This document shows positions 33,761-44,379 of a stretch of 64,000 bases of DNA, piece by piece. Source of the DNA: Delphinapterus leucas (lineage: Eukaryota; Chordata; Mammalia; Artiodactyla; Monodontidae); NCBI RefSeq assembly GCF_002288925.2, contig NW_022097999.1, positions 13,304,654 through 13,368,653 of the forward strand, read 5' to 3'. A program made the position numbers and the translations under genes. Below the pieces are notes generated by a model, which was given only the letters and a program-made list of their open reading frames with translations, was not told the origin of the DNA and made no database searches. The stretch's first letter is position 1, and every line of letters begins with the position of its first letter.

Positions 33761-35254
33761 TTATAGCAGGAGGACAATTCCCTTAGTATCATTATTTTAT
33801 TAAATGAAATATATATATTCACTGGTAAAAGCACAAAGCTCAAAACTAAATTCTCATAAACTGAAAATAAACTGTGGACAAAAGCTCTTTTGAGCCAATA
33901 TCCCTAAATAGAAGTAGAGATTTACTTCAAGGGAATTTCAATCTTTGCCAACTTGGAAAATTTAGATTAATATTTCTGTATTGAAAAAAATACCAAAGTG
34001 AGAAGTTGAATTTTAAAGGCTTATTACATTTGAGTAGATCTTTTTGCTTCCAAGAGTCTAAAGTTGTCTAGATAGCAAGAGACTCACTACAGTTTTCATG
34101 AGGTTATTTGAAATTCAGACACAGGGAAATTAGCATCATTCAATACTCAGTCATGCAGGAATGACATCGTATCTCTGTACTTGCTAAAAACTGGGATAAA
34201 AGATTTCTTGCCAGAAGGGATCAAGGTCCTTAGTTTTCTACAGGTGGCTTCACTTTTAGATATGTTACGCTGGAACCCAGCTCATCTTTTGCCTCCTCCC
34301 AGAAGAGTCAGTTTCCTCTTGATAATGCTACAATATGTACATGATGTTCTAAGGAAGTTATCTGCAGGAGAACAATATAATAGCAGCTCCACTGAGTAGG
34401 TGTCTGGTACTTGGCATTCTAATTGAAAAAATGGGACTTAATAAATACTTTCCTTTGGAATCTTGCCTCTGAGTGTTTTTGCTCATTCTGGATTAAAATT
34501 GGAGACTGACACATTCTGGGACTGAAAGATGTTCTGAAGTTTCCTGGAGGAAACTGAGAATATATTAAAACTATTTAACCAAAGATCTTAGGATCACCTA
34601 GGCGCAAATGTTGCATTTGGTATTTAAGAAATCAGAGACTGTCTGATTAAGAAGCATGACAATAAATATCCAGCATAAAATCTAGGTCCTACTGGTGGCA
34701 CAGGAGAAATAGGGAGAACTTGGAGCTGCTTCCTCTCAGCAGCTGGATGAATCATTGGCAGCTGCTATAAGAAAGATAAAGAAAACCACATCTGCTTAGA
34801 GTCCACCACTATATGGATCCCTTGTGATAATAAATATAGTACTGAAGAGGCCCCACTTGTAAGTCATGAAAAGAATTAAGGATATCTGAAGATTATTTTC
34901 CATAGTTACCTCCATGTGCTATTTTACAGAAACCAGCTCTAGCTATATGCACCATTCTTTGATATAATGAGTATTTAATATATATTTGCTGACTGGTTAA
35001 GGGACAGAGAAAGGATTAGGAAAGACAGGTTCTGATGAAATAGTACAAAATTCATCTATACACTCACAGCTCCCAGTTTTGTTTATGTGGAGACCAACAA
35101 GATAGTTTTTCTGAGCTAGTTCACTTAAAATTGAGTTCACACTGATTTTCGACTACTAGTCATATATTTTGTAAAGAAGATGATGCTATTCTCAATACAC
35201 TTGCACAATAGTGTAATTGAGATGGATGATCTCTAGAGTTACGTGTCAATAGTA
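33761..35254. other. Unassigned DNA
   Basis: About 1.5 kb without a named repeat. A 72-codon open stretch at 34,181-34,399 opens at TTG and has no ATG near its start. I do not regard it as a gene. Confidence 0.4.
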
Positions 35255-35760
35255 GAAAGAGCATATTAGTAAATCTGGGTTCTATTTCCAAATTTGCTAC
35301 TGTGCAATCCTTCTGCAAGTTACACAATTTTGTTATTTATAAAATGGGCACAGGGCTTCCCTGGTGGCGCAGTGGTTGAGAATCTGCCTGCTAATGCAGG
35401 GGACACGGGTTCGAGCCCTGGTCTGGGAGGATCCCACATGCTGCGGAGCAACTAGGCCCGTGAGCCACAACTACTGAGCCTGCGCGTCTGGAGCCTGTGC
35501 TCCACAACAAGAGAGGCTGCGACAGTGAGAGGCCTGCGCACCGCGATGAAGAGTGGCCCCCGCTTGCCACAACTAGAGAAAGCCCTCACACAGAAACGAA
35601 GACCCAACACAGCAAAAATAAATAAATTAATTAATAAACTCCTACCCCCAACATCTTCTTAAAATAAATAAATAAATAAAATTAAATAAAATGGGCACAA
35701 TAATATCTACCATACCTATTTCTTAGGATAGTGAAATGATCTAATCAGAAACTAGGTAGA
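35255..35760 (+). mobile_element. MIR SINE split by a CHR-type SINE
   Basis: The left part (aatctgggttctatttccaa, gcaagttacacaatttt) and the right part from 35,688 (aaaatgggcacaataatatc) join to one MIR once the younger SINE is removed. Confidence 0.75.
35353..35687 (+). mobile_element. CHR-type SINE, long form, with extra 3' segment
   Basis: The TSD aaaatgggcaca lies at 35,341-35,352 and 35,688-35,699. After a first (aaat)n/(ttaa)n tail there are 22 nt of unrelated sequence (35,639-35,660) and then a second (aaat)n tail, all within the TSDs. Confidence 0.93.
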
Positions 35761-35839
35761 AGGAGTTTTAGCAAAAAAGTTTCAGTAGCTATATATAAAG
35801 TAGCAGTAGCATCAGTTAGAGCAGGGTAGGGGATCCTGC

Positions 35840-35938
35840 AAACTCAATGAAAGCAGGGAGCATACCTATTTTCTTACTATAACCCCAGCACCAGGTACAT
35901 GGTAAGTCTACCAGATATATTTGTTGAATGAATGAGGA
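35840..35938 (+). mobile_element. L2 LINE 3' end
   Basis: gcagggagcatacctatttt, ccccagcaccaggtacatgg and ttgttgaatgaatg. Confidence 0.75.
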
Positions 35939-36309
35939 AATAGTTTAGGCCTTCCTCTACTTTAAGTTAGGTTTACTATAGAAACTGTCAAAGATATTCG
36001 ATACTTATTTGGAAAAACATAATATGAAGATGGGAATAAGAACAGGCCTTTGAAAACAGACGTGAACAAAGGTTTTGATGTAGAGACTCTATATCTGAAC
36101 ATTTTGGAGCAATTTAATCTATTTTAATATTCTGAATGTAAGAACTGAGTGCCATTTTTTTAAAAGAAGCTCTCAGTAAGGGTCTTTCACCCTTCATATC
36201 ACCAAAATAAAGTCTCAGTAAACACATTTTTGATCAGTGTATTTTTTAATATTTTCCTTGGGTTATAATCATAAGATGCTGAACCAACAATATGCAAATT
36301 GATCCTAAG

Positions 36310-36427
36310 TTTCATTTGTTATAAAATGGGAATTATATTATCTACCACAGAGAGACGTTGGGAAGACTAAATGAATTACTGCACATAGATCTCAGAGCTA
36401 CACTTGGATCTTAATAAGTGCTTCAGT
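36310..36427 (+). mobile_element. MIR-like SINE fragment
   Basis: tataaaatgggaattatatt, accacagagagacgttggga and atcttaataagtgcttcagt resemble the 3' half of MIR. Confidence 0.6.
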
Positions 36428-36465
36428 GACGGTGATGGTGATGGTGATAATAATATTGATGGCAG
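36428..36465. repeat. Short (GATGGT)n-like repeat
   Basis: Imperfect gtgatg units run into gataataatattgatgg. Confidence 0.7.
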
Positions 36466-38689
36466 TATCTCTGACACAAGACAGATAGCTCCTTAAAAGG
36501 TGTTCCTAGAGCCTTGAAGAGTATGCACTAAAACAGTATTTATACTGAGCAAAAGAAAGAAGTTTGGAGGGAATAAAGGAAGGCAAGAAAAGAATTTGGG
36601 AAGACTTACCGCCATTTTTGCCTACAGTTCGGAAGCATCTCCAGAAGGCCCGTAAGAATGATGCCCTATTGTGAGGGGTGGCTTGGATGAAGCTGAATTC
36701 CCGAAAAAGAATGTGAGTTCCCTGACATACACTGTTAAAACTGCAAAGAGAAAAATCAAGGAATTATCATTAGATGGAGAGTTACAGAAGGCTGGAATTA
36801 GAATGAAAAGTCAAGAATATATAGAACAACTGCCCAAAAGGAGAAAAATCTTTTTTTCTCCAAAAAAACTCTGAACTATAGATTAGACCAAGTCCTTCTA
36901 TGAGGAATTCTCTTCACATAACTATATCTCTTTGAAAGCTCTTGGAGTCCAATTCCTCTGAGTGCTTCCCACCTCCTACACACACACACAAACACACACA
37001 CATGCTGAGGAAGTTTTAATCAGTCATTAGAGCATCTCATATAGTGGGAAATCTTTGTCTTTAGCTGGATGACACTGGCACTCATATCTTTTTGGAGAAT
37101 ACTTCTCCCTCTACCCCACTTGAAATTTATGTTTCCTTAAAGATATTCTTTTTGTATTCTCTCTGACCTATATCAGCTGTCTTAAGAACAACATGGCTTA
37201 TGGGAACATAACTGGATTGTCTGTTCCAGTTTGGGGGGGGTGGTGTATACCTCTCTGACAATAACGTTAGAGGAAAATCCATGTGCCAAAGGATATAAAA
37301 GGTTCCAGACAGACACTAAAGGCAAATAAGAAAAACAAGGGTAGAAAGCGGCCCCTGAATGAGAGTATGAAGTAAAGCCCTAGGGCCCAAGTGAGTCATT
37401 GTTTAAGCTGGGCTGGGGAAGGGGAAAAAATATACTCCATTGCCTTTGGGTTCTTCTGCCAAAGAAATAAAGTCTGTAGAGCCTGATGTAATCTAAAAAT
37501 GGAAAATCCACCAAAGCATAGGCAATTATCCAGTAATCATCACTACCAAAGGCAGACTTCTGGTTCCAGAAAACTCCTAAAGTCCCTGACAAGTAAATCA
37601 TGAGTGGAAAATATGTTAATCTTTGTAGAGAAGCAGACATTAAACTGAAGATGGCAAGCAACAGAGGGATAGTGGTAATCCCAAATGTCACTTTTCATTT
37701 GTTTAGCATTTAAAGGTGGAAAAAATTCTGAATCTCTGAATTGAACAGGAAAAAATTTCAGGAGCCATCTAATCCGTTTTCCTTTTCCCTGACCAAGTTC
37801 AGAGGGAAGTGTTTAACCTGTCTTCAACATAGAGTATATTATCACTTAGGATAAAATTAGCCTCCTTCTGTCAATATTAACAACACTGTATGAAAAAGTG
37901 AATTACATACCCTTCTTCCCCCATGGAAAACTAGCATACAAATCTAAGATACTATGAGAGAGTATGAGGCAAAGAATTAGAAGAAAGATTTTTAAAAAGC
38001 AACGAAAGTGTTAACCTAATTACGCAGTTTGCAGTGCTGTTGTGTTAAGGAAAATGAAAAATAAAGCAAATGAGCTGTTACAGGTAAATGGAGCAGGCCA
38101 CATTTCTAGCAAATGAAGTCTAGCAAATGATAACATTCTAGCCTAAATTTATGAAGCTACCCAGTAAAGAATTAGTCCTAAAGTGTGCTACACAACCCCC
38201 AGGGGAAAAATGCTGGCGTCTAGGTCATGGTCTAGGCTGTAAAGGAACTAATACTAGTGAAATTATATCCTTAGTGTAGCTTTTAAAAAATACCTTCTTT
38301 TAAGCTAGGGAGTAATTTATTCATTGAAGAATCTAGCTGAGCCTCATTGTATAGATGAATAGAATATACATAAGAATTTATAAAATAGGAATTTTATACA
38401 ACAAACTGATAGGGCAAAGTCTTACAATACTGAATATAAAAAGACATAATTGTATTTACACTACTGCCTTTAGATAATTCATACCAATAAAATTCATATT
38501 TAATTAAAAATAAAAATAATTAGAAATGTTTGATTAGTATGGAGGTAATCAGATGATCAGTTGATCATGTAGCTGATCAGTATGGAGATCAGAATCACTA
38601 TCTAAAGAGTTAATAGACAATCTTAGCATAACCAGGGAAATTCTTTTAGATAAGATGGCTGTAAAGAAAAAGCAGAAAATGCGCTTGCT
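36466..38689. other. Unassigned DNA with a small (CA)n tract
   Basis: 2.2 kb without a recognised gene. It contains an interrupted (CA)n at 36,979-37,002 and a G8 run near 37,233. Open stretches at 36,671-36,874 (plus) and 37,691-37,380 (minus) begin at GTG, not ATG, and match nothing I know. Confidence 0.4.
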
Positions 38690-38995
38690 CAAAGCTTTAC
38701 TGTTTCTCTTCAACCTGAAATCTCTTTTTCCTACCTCCATCTCTTAAAATTCTATCCATGTCAAATACCATGTTTTGCATGAAATCTTTTCCTGATTCCT
38801 CCCACCACAGCCCATTCCCATCATATCTCACTTATAACTCTCTAATGGTACTCACAATTTTGCTGCCTTGTTTTAAAGTTACTGGATGTATTTCCTCTAT
38901 TAGATTCTATACAGTAATCAATTAGGCTGCACTCATCTTTGTCTCCATTGCATTACCTAACACATAGTAGATACTGCTCCATAAATGTCTGTGGT
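38690..38995 (+). mobile_element. L2 LINE 3' region
   Basis: tgaaatcttttcctgattcc, tctcacttataactctctaa and acctaacacatagtagatac are L2 landmarks. Confidence 0.75.
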
Positions 38996-39255
38996 AGTTG
39001 ATTTAGAAAGAAAAGAAAAAAACAGATGAATAACACCAGGCAGAAAGTATCAGGATTTATGTTTGTAACCAGCCATACTAGTGATACTGAAAGTCAAATT
39101 TCTACCATCTTTTTAAAAGTCCAGGACTTTGGTCTGATATTAGTATTGTAATACTGCAATACCAGCTTTTTTTTTTTTTATTAGTATTTGCCTGGCATAT
39201 CTTTTTCTATGCTTTTAATTTCAATCTTTTTGGGTAATTTTTAAAAGATACTTCT

Positions 39256-39602
39256 TGGGCTTCCCTGGTGGTGCAGTGGTTAAGAATCTGCCTGTCAATG
39301 CAGGGGACACGGGTTCAAGCCCCGGTCTGGGAAGATCCCACATGCCGCGGAGCAGCCAAGCCCGTGTGCCACAACTACTGAGCCTGCGCTCTAGAGCCCA
39401 TGAACCACTACTGAACCCGCATGCCACAACTACTGAAGCCCGCGTGCCTACAGCCCATGCTCCACAAGAGAAGCCACTGAAATGAGAAGCCCGCACACCG
39501 CAACGAAGAGTGGCCCCCTCTCGCCGCAACTAGAGGAGGCCCATGTGCAGCAACGAAGACCCAACACAGCCAAAAATAAATTAATTAATTAATTAAAAAA
39601 AA
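39256..39602 (+). mobile_element. CHR-type SINE, long form (left arm of inverted pair)
   Basis: The TSD aaaagatacttct lies at 39,243-39,255 and 39,603-39,615. It has boxes tggtgcagtgg and ggttcaagccc and a tail of (ttaa)n plus A12. Its 3' end is the left limit of the segment that recurs at 42,084. Confidence 0.95.
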
Positions 39603-40034
39603 AAAAGATACTTCTCTTGTGAGTGCTGCACAGCTGGATTTGGTTTTTTACCCAATCTTACATTCTCTGTATTTTAGTAAGTTTTTTATATATTTGATTA
39701 ATTTCTGCCATCTTATTTTGTCTTTTTATTTTTTTAATTAATTAATTTATTTATTTTTGGCTGCACTGGGTCTTTGTTGCTGCATGCGGACTTTCTCTAG
39801 TTGCGGTGAGCAGGGGCTACTCTTTGTTGTGGATGGTTCTCATCACAGTGGCTTCTCTTGTTGCGGAACACAGGCTCTAGGTGCGCAGGCTTCAGTAGTT
39901 GTGGCTCGCAGGCTCAGTAGTTGTGGCTCGGGGGCTCTAGAGTGCAGGCTCAGTAGCTGTGGCGCATGGGCTTAGTTGCTCCACGGCATGTGGGATCTTT
40001 CCAGACCGGGGCTCGAACCCGTGTCCCCTGCATT
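39540..40034 (+). repeat. Direct repeat, copy 1 (source of 495-bp duplication)
   Basis: It comprises the last 63 nt of the plus-strand SINE, 112 nt of old L1 and most of the minus-strand SINE. The same order and sequence recur at 42,084-42,576 with one substitution and small length changes in the AT-rich tails. Because copy 1 is continuous with complete SINEs bounded by TSDs, it is the original. Confidence 0.95.
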
Positions 40035-40074
40035 GGCAGGCGGACTCTTAACCACTGTGCCACCAGGGAAGCCC
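39728..40074 (-). mobile_element. CHR-type SINE, long form (right arm of inverted pair)
   Basis: The TSD ttattttgtcttttt / ttattctgtcttttt (39,713-39,727; 40,075-40,089) has one mismatch. It faces the plus-strand SINE across only 125 bp. Confidence 0.93.
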
Positions 40075-40090
40075 TTATTCTGTCTTTTTT

Positions 40091-40248
40091 AAAAAAATAT
40101 TTATTTATTTGGCTGTTCTGGGTCTTAGCTGCAGCACATGGGATCTTCGTTGCCGCATGTGGGATCTTTGTTGCAGCATGCAGGATCTTTAGTTGTGGCA
40201 TGCAGGATCTAGTTCCCTGGGATCGCACTGGACCACCAGGGAAGTCCC
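40091..40248 (-). mobile_element. CHR-type SINE, minimal form
   Basis: It directly follows the previous SINE and is flanked on its right by a third copy of ttattttgtctttt (40,249-40,262), so it used the same target. It has internal gcatgtgggatctt-type repetition. Confidence 0.88.
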
Positions 40249-40427
40249 TTATTTTGTCTTTTCTGTGAACTGTTATTCTTTGACTTTTTTTCTCTTTTCC
40301 TACTTTTAAGTGTGTTAGTAAAGTTTTTTAAAAATATCACCCCCCAATTAGTTTGGAAGCAATGACAGAATCTTTAACCTTTTAGTATTTCTCTTAAATT
40401 TAACATACATATTTAGCTATACATTTT

Positions 40428-40631
40428 ATTTATTTATTTGCGGTACGCGGGCCTCTCACTGTTGTGGCCTCTCTTGTTGCGGAGCACAGGCTCTGGACAC
40501 GCAGGCTCAGTGGCCATGGCTCACGGGCCTAGCTGCTCTGCGACATGTGGGATCTTCCCGGACCGGGGCACGAACCCATGTCCCCTGCATCAGCAGGCGG
40601 ACTCTCAACCACTGCGCCACCAGGGAAGCCC
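40428..40631 (-). mobile_element. CHR-type SINE, short form
   Basis: A 14-bp TSD, tagctatacatttt, lies at 40,414-40,427 and 40,632-40,645. The tail is (aaat)n. Confidence 0.95.
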
Positions 40632-40789
40632 TAGCTATACATTTTTAAAATGTCAAATTAATCATCTTTATCACTCTCCAAAACAAGGAACAAAGTACAC
40701 TTAAATAACTTATTAGCACTCTTCTCATCTTCTGATACTATTTTCTAGAATTTGAATTCTACCTTTTTTTTAATTGAAAAACTTTTTTT

Positions 40790-40986
40790 TTTTTTCGGTA
40801 CGCGGGCCTCTCACTGTTGCGGCCTATCTCGTTGCGGAGCACAGGCTCCGGACGCGCAGGCTCAGCGGCCATGGCTCACGGGCCCAGCCGCTCCGCGGCA
40901 TGTGGGATCCTCCCAGGCCGGGGCACGAACCCGTGTCCCCTGCATCGGCAGGCGGACTCCCAACCACTGTGCCACCAGGGAAGCCC
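40790..40986 (-). mobile_element. CHR-type SINE, short form
   Basis: The TSD tgaaaaacttttttt lies at 40,775-40,789 and 40,987-41,001. Many CpGs are retained (cggtacgcgggcc, ccgctccgcggc), as expected of a young copy. Confidence 0.96.
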
Positions 40987-41807
40987 TGAAAAACTTTTTT
41001 TATTGTGGTAAGATATATATAATATTTATCATTTTAACCATTCATAATATTTATCATTTTAACCACTCTAAATGTCCAATTCAGTGGCATTAAACATATT
41101 CACAATCCTATATAACCATCATCACTATCTATACCCAAAACTTTTTCATCATCCCCAACAAAAACTCTGTATCCATTTAAAAAATGGCTCCCCCTTCTAG
41201 CCTCCTCCCAGACTCCGGTAACCTCTATTCTACTTTCTGTCTCAATGAATTTGCCTATTCTAGGTACCTCATTTAAATGGAATCATACAATGTTTGTCCT
41301 TCTATTTCTGGATAATTCACTGAGCATAATATCTTCAAGGTCCATCCATGTTGTGGAATACTTCAAATTTCATTCCATTTTAAGACTGAATAGCATTCCA
41401 TTGCATGTATATACCACATTTTGTTTATCCATTCATTTGTCAATGGACACTTGGGTTGTTTCTACCTTTTGACTGCTGTGAAAAATGCTATGAACTTGGG
41501 TGTACCAATATCTGTTCATGTCCCTCCTTTCAATTCCTCTTTGATACGTGCCGAGGAGTAGAACTGCTGCATCACAGAGTAGTTCTAAGTTTAATGTTTT
41601 GAAAAACCACCAAACTGTTCTCCACAGTGTCTGTACCGTTTTATATCCTCACCAGCAATGCAGAATGGTTCCAATTTCTTCATGTTCTTGTCAACGTCTG
41701 TGCTTCCACCACCTCTTTTTTATTTTTGGCTGTGCCGTGCAGCATGCGGGATCTTAGTTCCCTGACCAGGGATTCAACCCACGTCACCTATGGAAGCATG
41801 GAGTCTT

Positions 41808-42616
41808 TTTTTTTTTTAAATAAATAAATTTATTTATTTTTGCCTGCGTTGGGTCTTCATTGCTGCGCGTGGGCTTTCTCTAGTTGTGGTGAGCGGGGGC
41901 TACTCTTCGTTGTGGTGCGTGGGCTTCTCATTGCAGTGGCTTCTCTTGTTGAGGTGCATGGGCTCTAGGTGTGCGGGCTTCAGTAGCTGTGGCTCACGGG
42001 CACTAGAGCACAGGCTCAGTAGTTGTGGCACATTGGTTTAGTCGCTCCACAGCATGTGGGATCTTCCTGCACCAGGGCTCAAACCCATGTGCAGCAACGA
42101 AGACCCAACACAGCCAAAAATAAATAAATTAATTAATTAAAAAAAAAAGATACTTCTCTTGTGAGTGCTGCACAGCTGGATTTGGTTTTTTACCCAATCT
42201 TACATTCTCTGTATTTTAGTAAGTTTTTTATATATTTGATTAATTTCTGCCATCTTATTTTGTCTTTTTATTTTTTTAATTAATTAATTTATTTATTTTT
42301 GGCTGCACTGGGTCTTTGTTGCTGCATGCGGACTTTCTCTAGTTGCGGTGAGCAGGGGCTACTCTTTGTTGTGGATGGTTCTCATCACAGTGGCTTCTCT
42401 TGTTGCGGAACACAGGCTCTAGGTGCGCAGGCTTCAGTAGTTGTGGCTCGCAGGCTCAGTAGTTGTGGCTCGGGGGCTCTAGAGTGCAGGCTCAGTAGCT
42501 GTGGCGCATGGGCTTAGTCGCTCCACGGCATGTGGGATCTTTCCAGACCGGGGCTCGAACCCGTGTCCCCTGCATTAGCAGGCAGATTCTTAACCACTGT
42601 GCCACCAGGGAAGCCC
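41808..42616 (-). mobile_element. CHR-type SINE, long form (inner), carrying a foreign 493-bp block
   Basis: A perfect 17-bp TSD, tggaagcatggagtctt, lies at 41,791-41,807 and 42,617-42,633. The SINE is normal from its tail to cccatgt at 42,084-42,090, then continues as a copy of 39,540-40,034, and returns to SINE 5' sequence at about 42,577-42,616. Confidence 0.93.
42084..42576 (+). repeat. Direct repeat, copy 2 (inserted)
   Basis: It is the second copy of 39,540-40,034. The left junction falls in cccatgt, shared by source and recipient SINE. The right junction lies within SINE homology near 42,576, after which bases differ from copy 1 and follow the recipient (attagcaggcagattct against attggcaggcggactct). 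Confidence 0.95.
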
Positions 42617-43888
42617 TGGAAGCATGGAGTCTTAACCACTGGACCGCCAAGGAAGTCCCAACCACCATGTGCTTTTTTAATAGCTCTCTTAGCAGGTGTG
42701 AAGTGGTATCTCATTGTGGTATTGATTTGCATTTCCCTAATGACTAATGATGTTGAATATCTTTTCATGGGCTCATTAGCTATTTGTATATCTTCTTTGG
42801 GAAAATGCCCATTTAAGCCCTTTGTCCTTTTATGAATTGTGTTGTTCATTTTTTGTTGTTGCTGAGTTGTAAGAGATCTTTACATAATCTGCATATGAAT
42901 CCCTTATTAGATATGTGATTTGCAAATATGTACTCTCATTCTATAGGTTGTCTTCTCACTTTCTTGATAGTATCCTTTGATGTACAAAAGTTCTTAATTT
43001 TGATGAAGTCCAATTTATCTATTTTTTCTTTTGTTCCCTGTGCTTTTGGTGTCATATCCACGAAATCATTGCCAAATCCAATGTCAAGAAGACATTGGAT
43101 TGTTTTCTTCTAAGAGTTTTATAGTTTTAGCTCTAAGTTTAGGTCCTTGATGCATTTTGAGTTAATTTTTATATAAGGTGTGAGGTAAGTGTTCTTTCCT
43201 TTGCAGATAGGTATCCAGTTTTCCCAGCACCACTTGTTGAAAGACTTTTTGAGCAGTCCTTTCCCCAGTGAATGGTACCCTTGGCCCCCTTCTTAAAATC
43301 AATTGATCTTACATATGAGGGTTTACTTCTGGGTTCTCTCTTCTATTTCAGTGGTCTATATGTCTGTCCTTAAGCCAGTTCCACACTGTTCCAATTACTG
43401 TGGCTTTGTATTGAGTTTCAGAGTTGGGAAGTTTGAGCCTTCCAACTTTATTCTTCTTTTTCAGGATTGTTCTGGCTATTTGAGGCCCTTGCAATTTCAC
43501 ATGAATTTGAGGATTGGTTGTTCTATTTCTGTGAAAAAAAAAAGCTGTTGTAATTCTGGTAGGGATTGTGTTGTATCTGTAGACTGCTTTGGGTAGTACT
43601 GACATCTTAACAATGTTAAGTCCTCCTTTCCAAGAACATGGGATGTCTTTCCATTTATTTAGGTCTTCTTTAATTTCATTCAGCAGTGTTTTACAGTTTT
43701 CACTGTGCAAGTCTTTCATCTCTTTGGTTCGATTTATTTCTAAGTACTCAATTCTTTTAGATGCTGTTGTGAGTAGAATTCCTTTCTTAATGTCCTTTTT
43801 GGATTGTTGATTGCTGGAATAAAAACACAACTGATCCTGCCTCTGCGTATCCTGCATCTTTACTGAATTCATTTATTAGCTCTAGTAG

Positions 43889-44095
43889 CTTTTTGTGTGT
43901 GTGTGGTATGCGGGCCTCTCACTGTTGTGGCCTCTACCATTGCGGAGCACAGGCTTCAGCCGTGCAGGCTCAGCAGCCATGGCTCACGGGCCCAGCCGCT
44001 CCGTGGCATGTGGGATCTTCCCGGACTGGGGCACGAACCTGTGTCCCCTGCATCGGCAGGCATACTCTCAACCACTGCGCCACCAGGGAAGCCCA
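43889..44095 (-). mobile_element. CHR-type SINE, short form
   Basis: The TSD ctagtag lies at 43,882-43,888 and 44,096-44,102. The tail is a (tg)n-like stretch on the plus strand rather than a pure T run. Confidence 0.88.
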
Positions 44096-44379
44096 CTAGT
44101 AGGTTTTTTTGTGGATTCTTTGGGATTTTCTGTACATAGGATCATGTCATCTGCAAACAGATAATTTTACCTCTTCCCTTCCAATTTGGATGTCTTTTAT
44201 TTCTTTTGACTCTACTTTTTTTTTTAATGTAAAAAAGTTATTAATTTTTAGTTAATAGCTAATTAAGTTTACCAACATTTCATACCAATTTTCATCCTCA
44301 TTACTATTTTTTGCTCCTTCGCTCTTGGTTCAATTATTTTCTTGCTAAAGTTCATCCTCTAAGAAATGTCCATTTCAAT

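Larger units (their letters stand above)
39105..40427 (-). mobile_element. Old L1 ORF2 (endonuclease region), antisense, SINE-riddled
   Basis: Pieces at 39,105-39,255, 39,616-39,727 and 40,249-40,427 (agctggatttggttttttac, atttctgccatcttattttg) match the antisense ORF2 N-terminal half of L1M-type elements. Three SINEs separate them. Confidence 0.6.
41719..42659 (-). mobile_element. CHR-type SINE, minimal form (outer), split
   Basis: The parts 41,719-41,807 and 42,634-42,659 join to one minimal SINE (gggacttccttggcggtcca at its 5' end on the minus strand) once the inner SINE is removed. Confidence 0.9.
41002..44213 (-). mobile_element. Old L1 3' half (element D), antisense, nested insertions
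   Basis: Minus strand: the RT and C-terminal ORF2 region (44,213-42,660, with readable IEYLEINRTKEMKDLHSEN and KDIPCSWKGGLNIVKMSVLP), then the 3' region at 41,717-41,002 (attcactgagcataatatct, tatccattcatttgtcaatg on the plus strand). Frames are broken. SINEs lie at 41,719-42,659 (two nested) and 43,889-44,095. Confidence 0.88.

Noticed and set aside
36671..36874. Lysine-rich 67-codon frame preceded by a splice-acceptor-like tttttgcctacag (about 36,615)
   Set aside because: The frame opens at GTG, a stop separates it from the acceptor-like site, and no donor or homologous protein was evident.
37380..37691. 103-codon minus-strand frame with a membrane-protein-like composition
   Set aside because: It begins at GTG directly after a stop. 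Hydrophobic composition is expected of T-rich antisense sequence. No family was recognised.
40752..41093. Frames of 60-110 codons with RASHCCGLSRCG- or [14 protein letters not shown] peptides at many sites
   Set aside because: They recur wherever a CHR-type SINE lies and are translations of its tRNA-like body, not proteins.
39256..42659. CRISPR-like or satellite array suggested by regularly recurring blocks
   Set aside because: The recurring units are independent SINE insertions with different TSDs, plus one copied segment, not a spacer array or tandem satellite.
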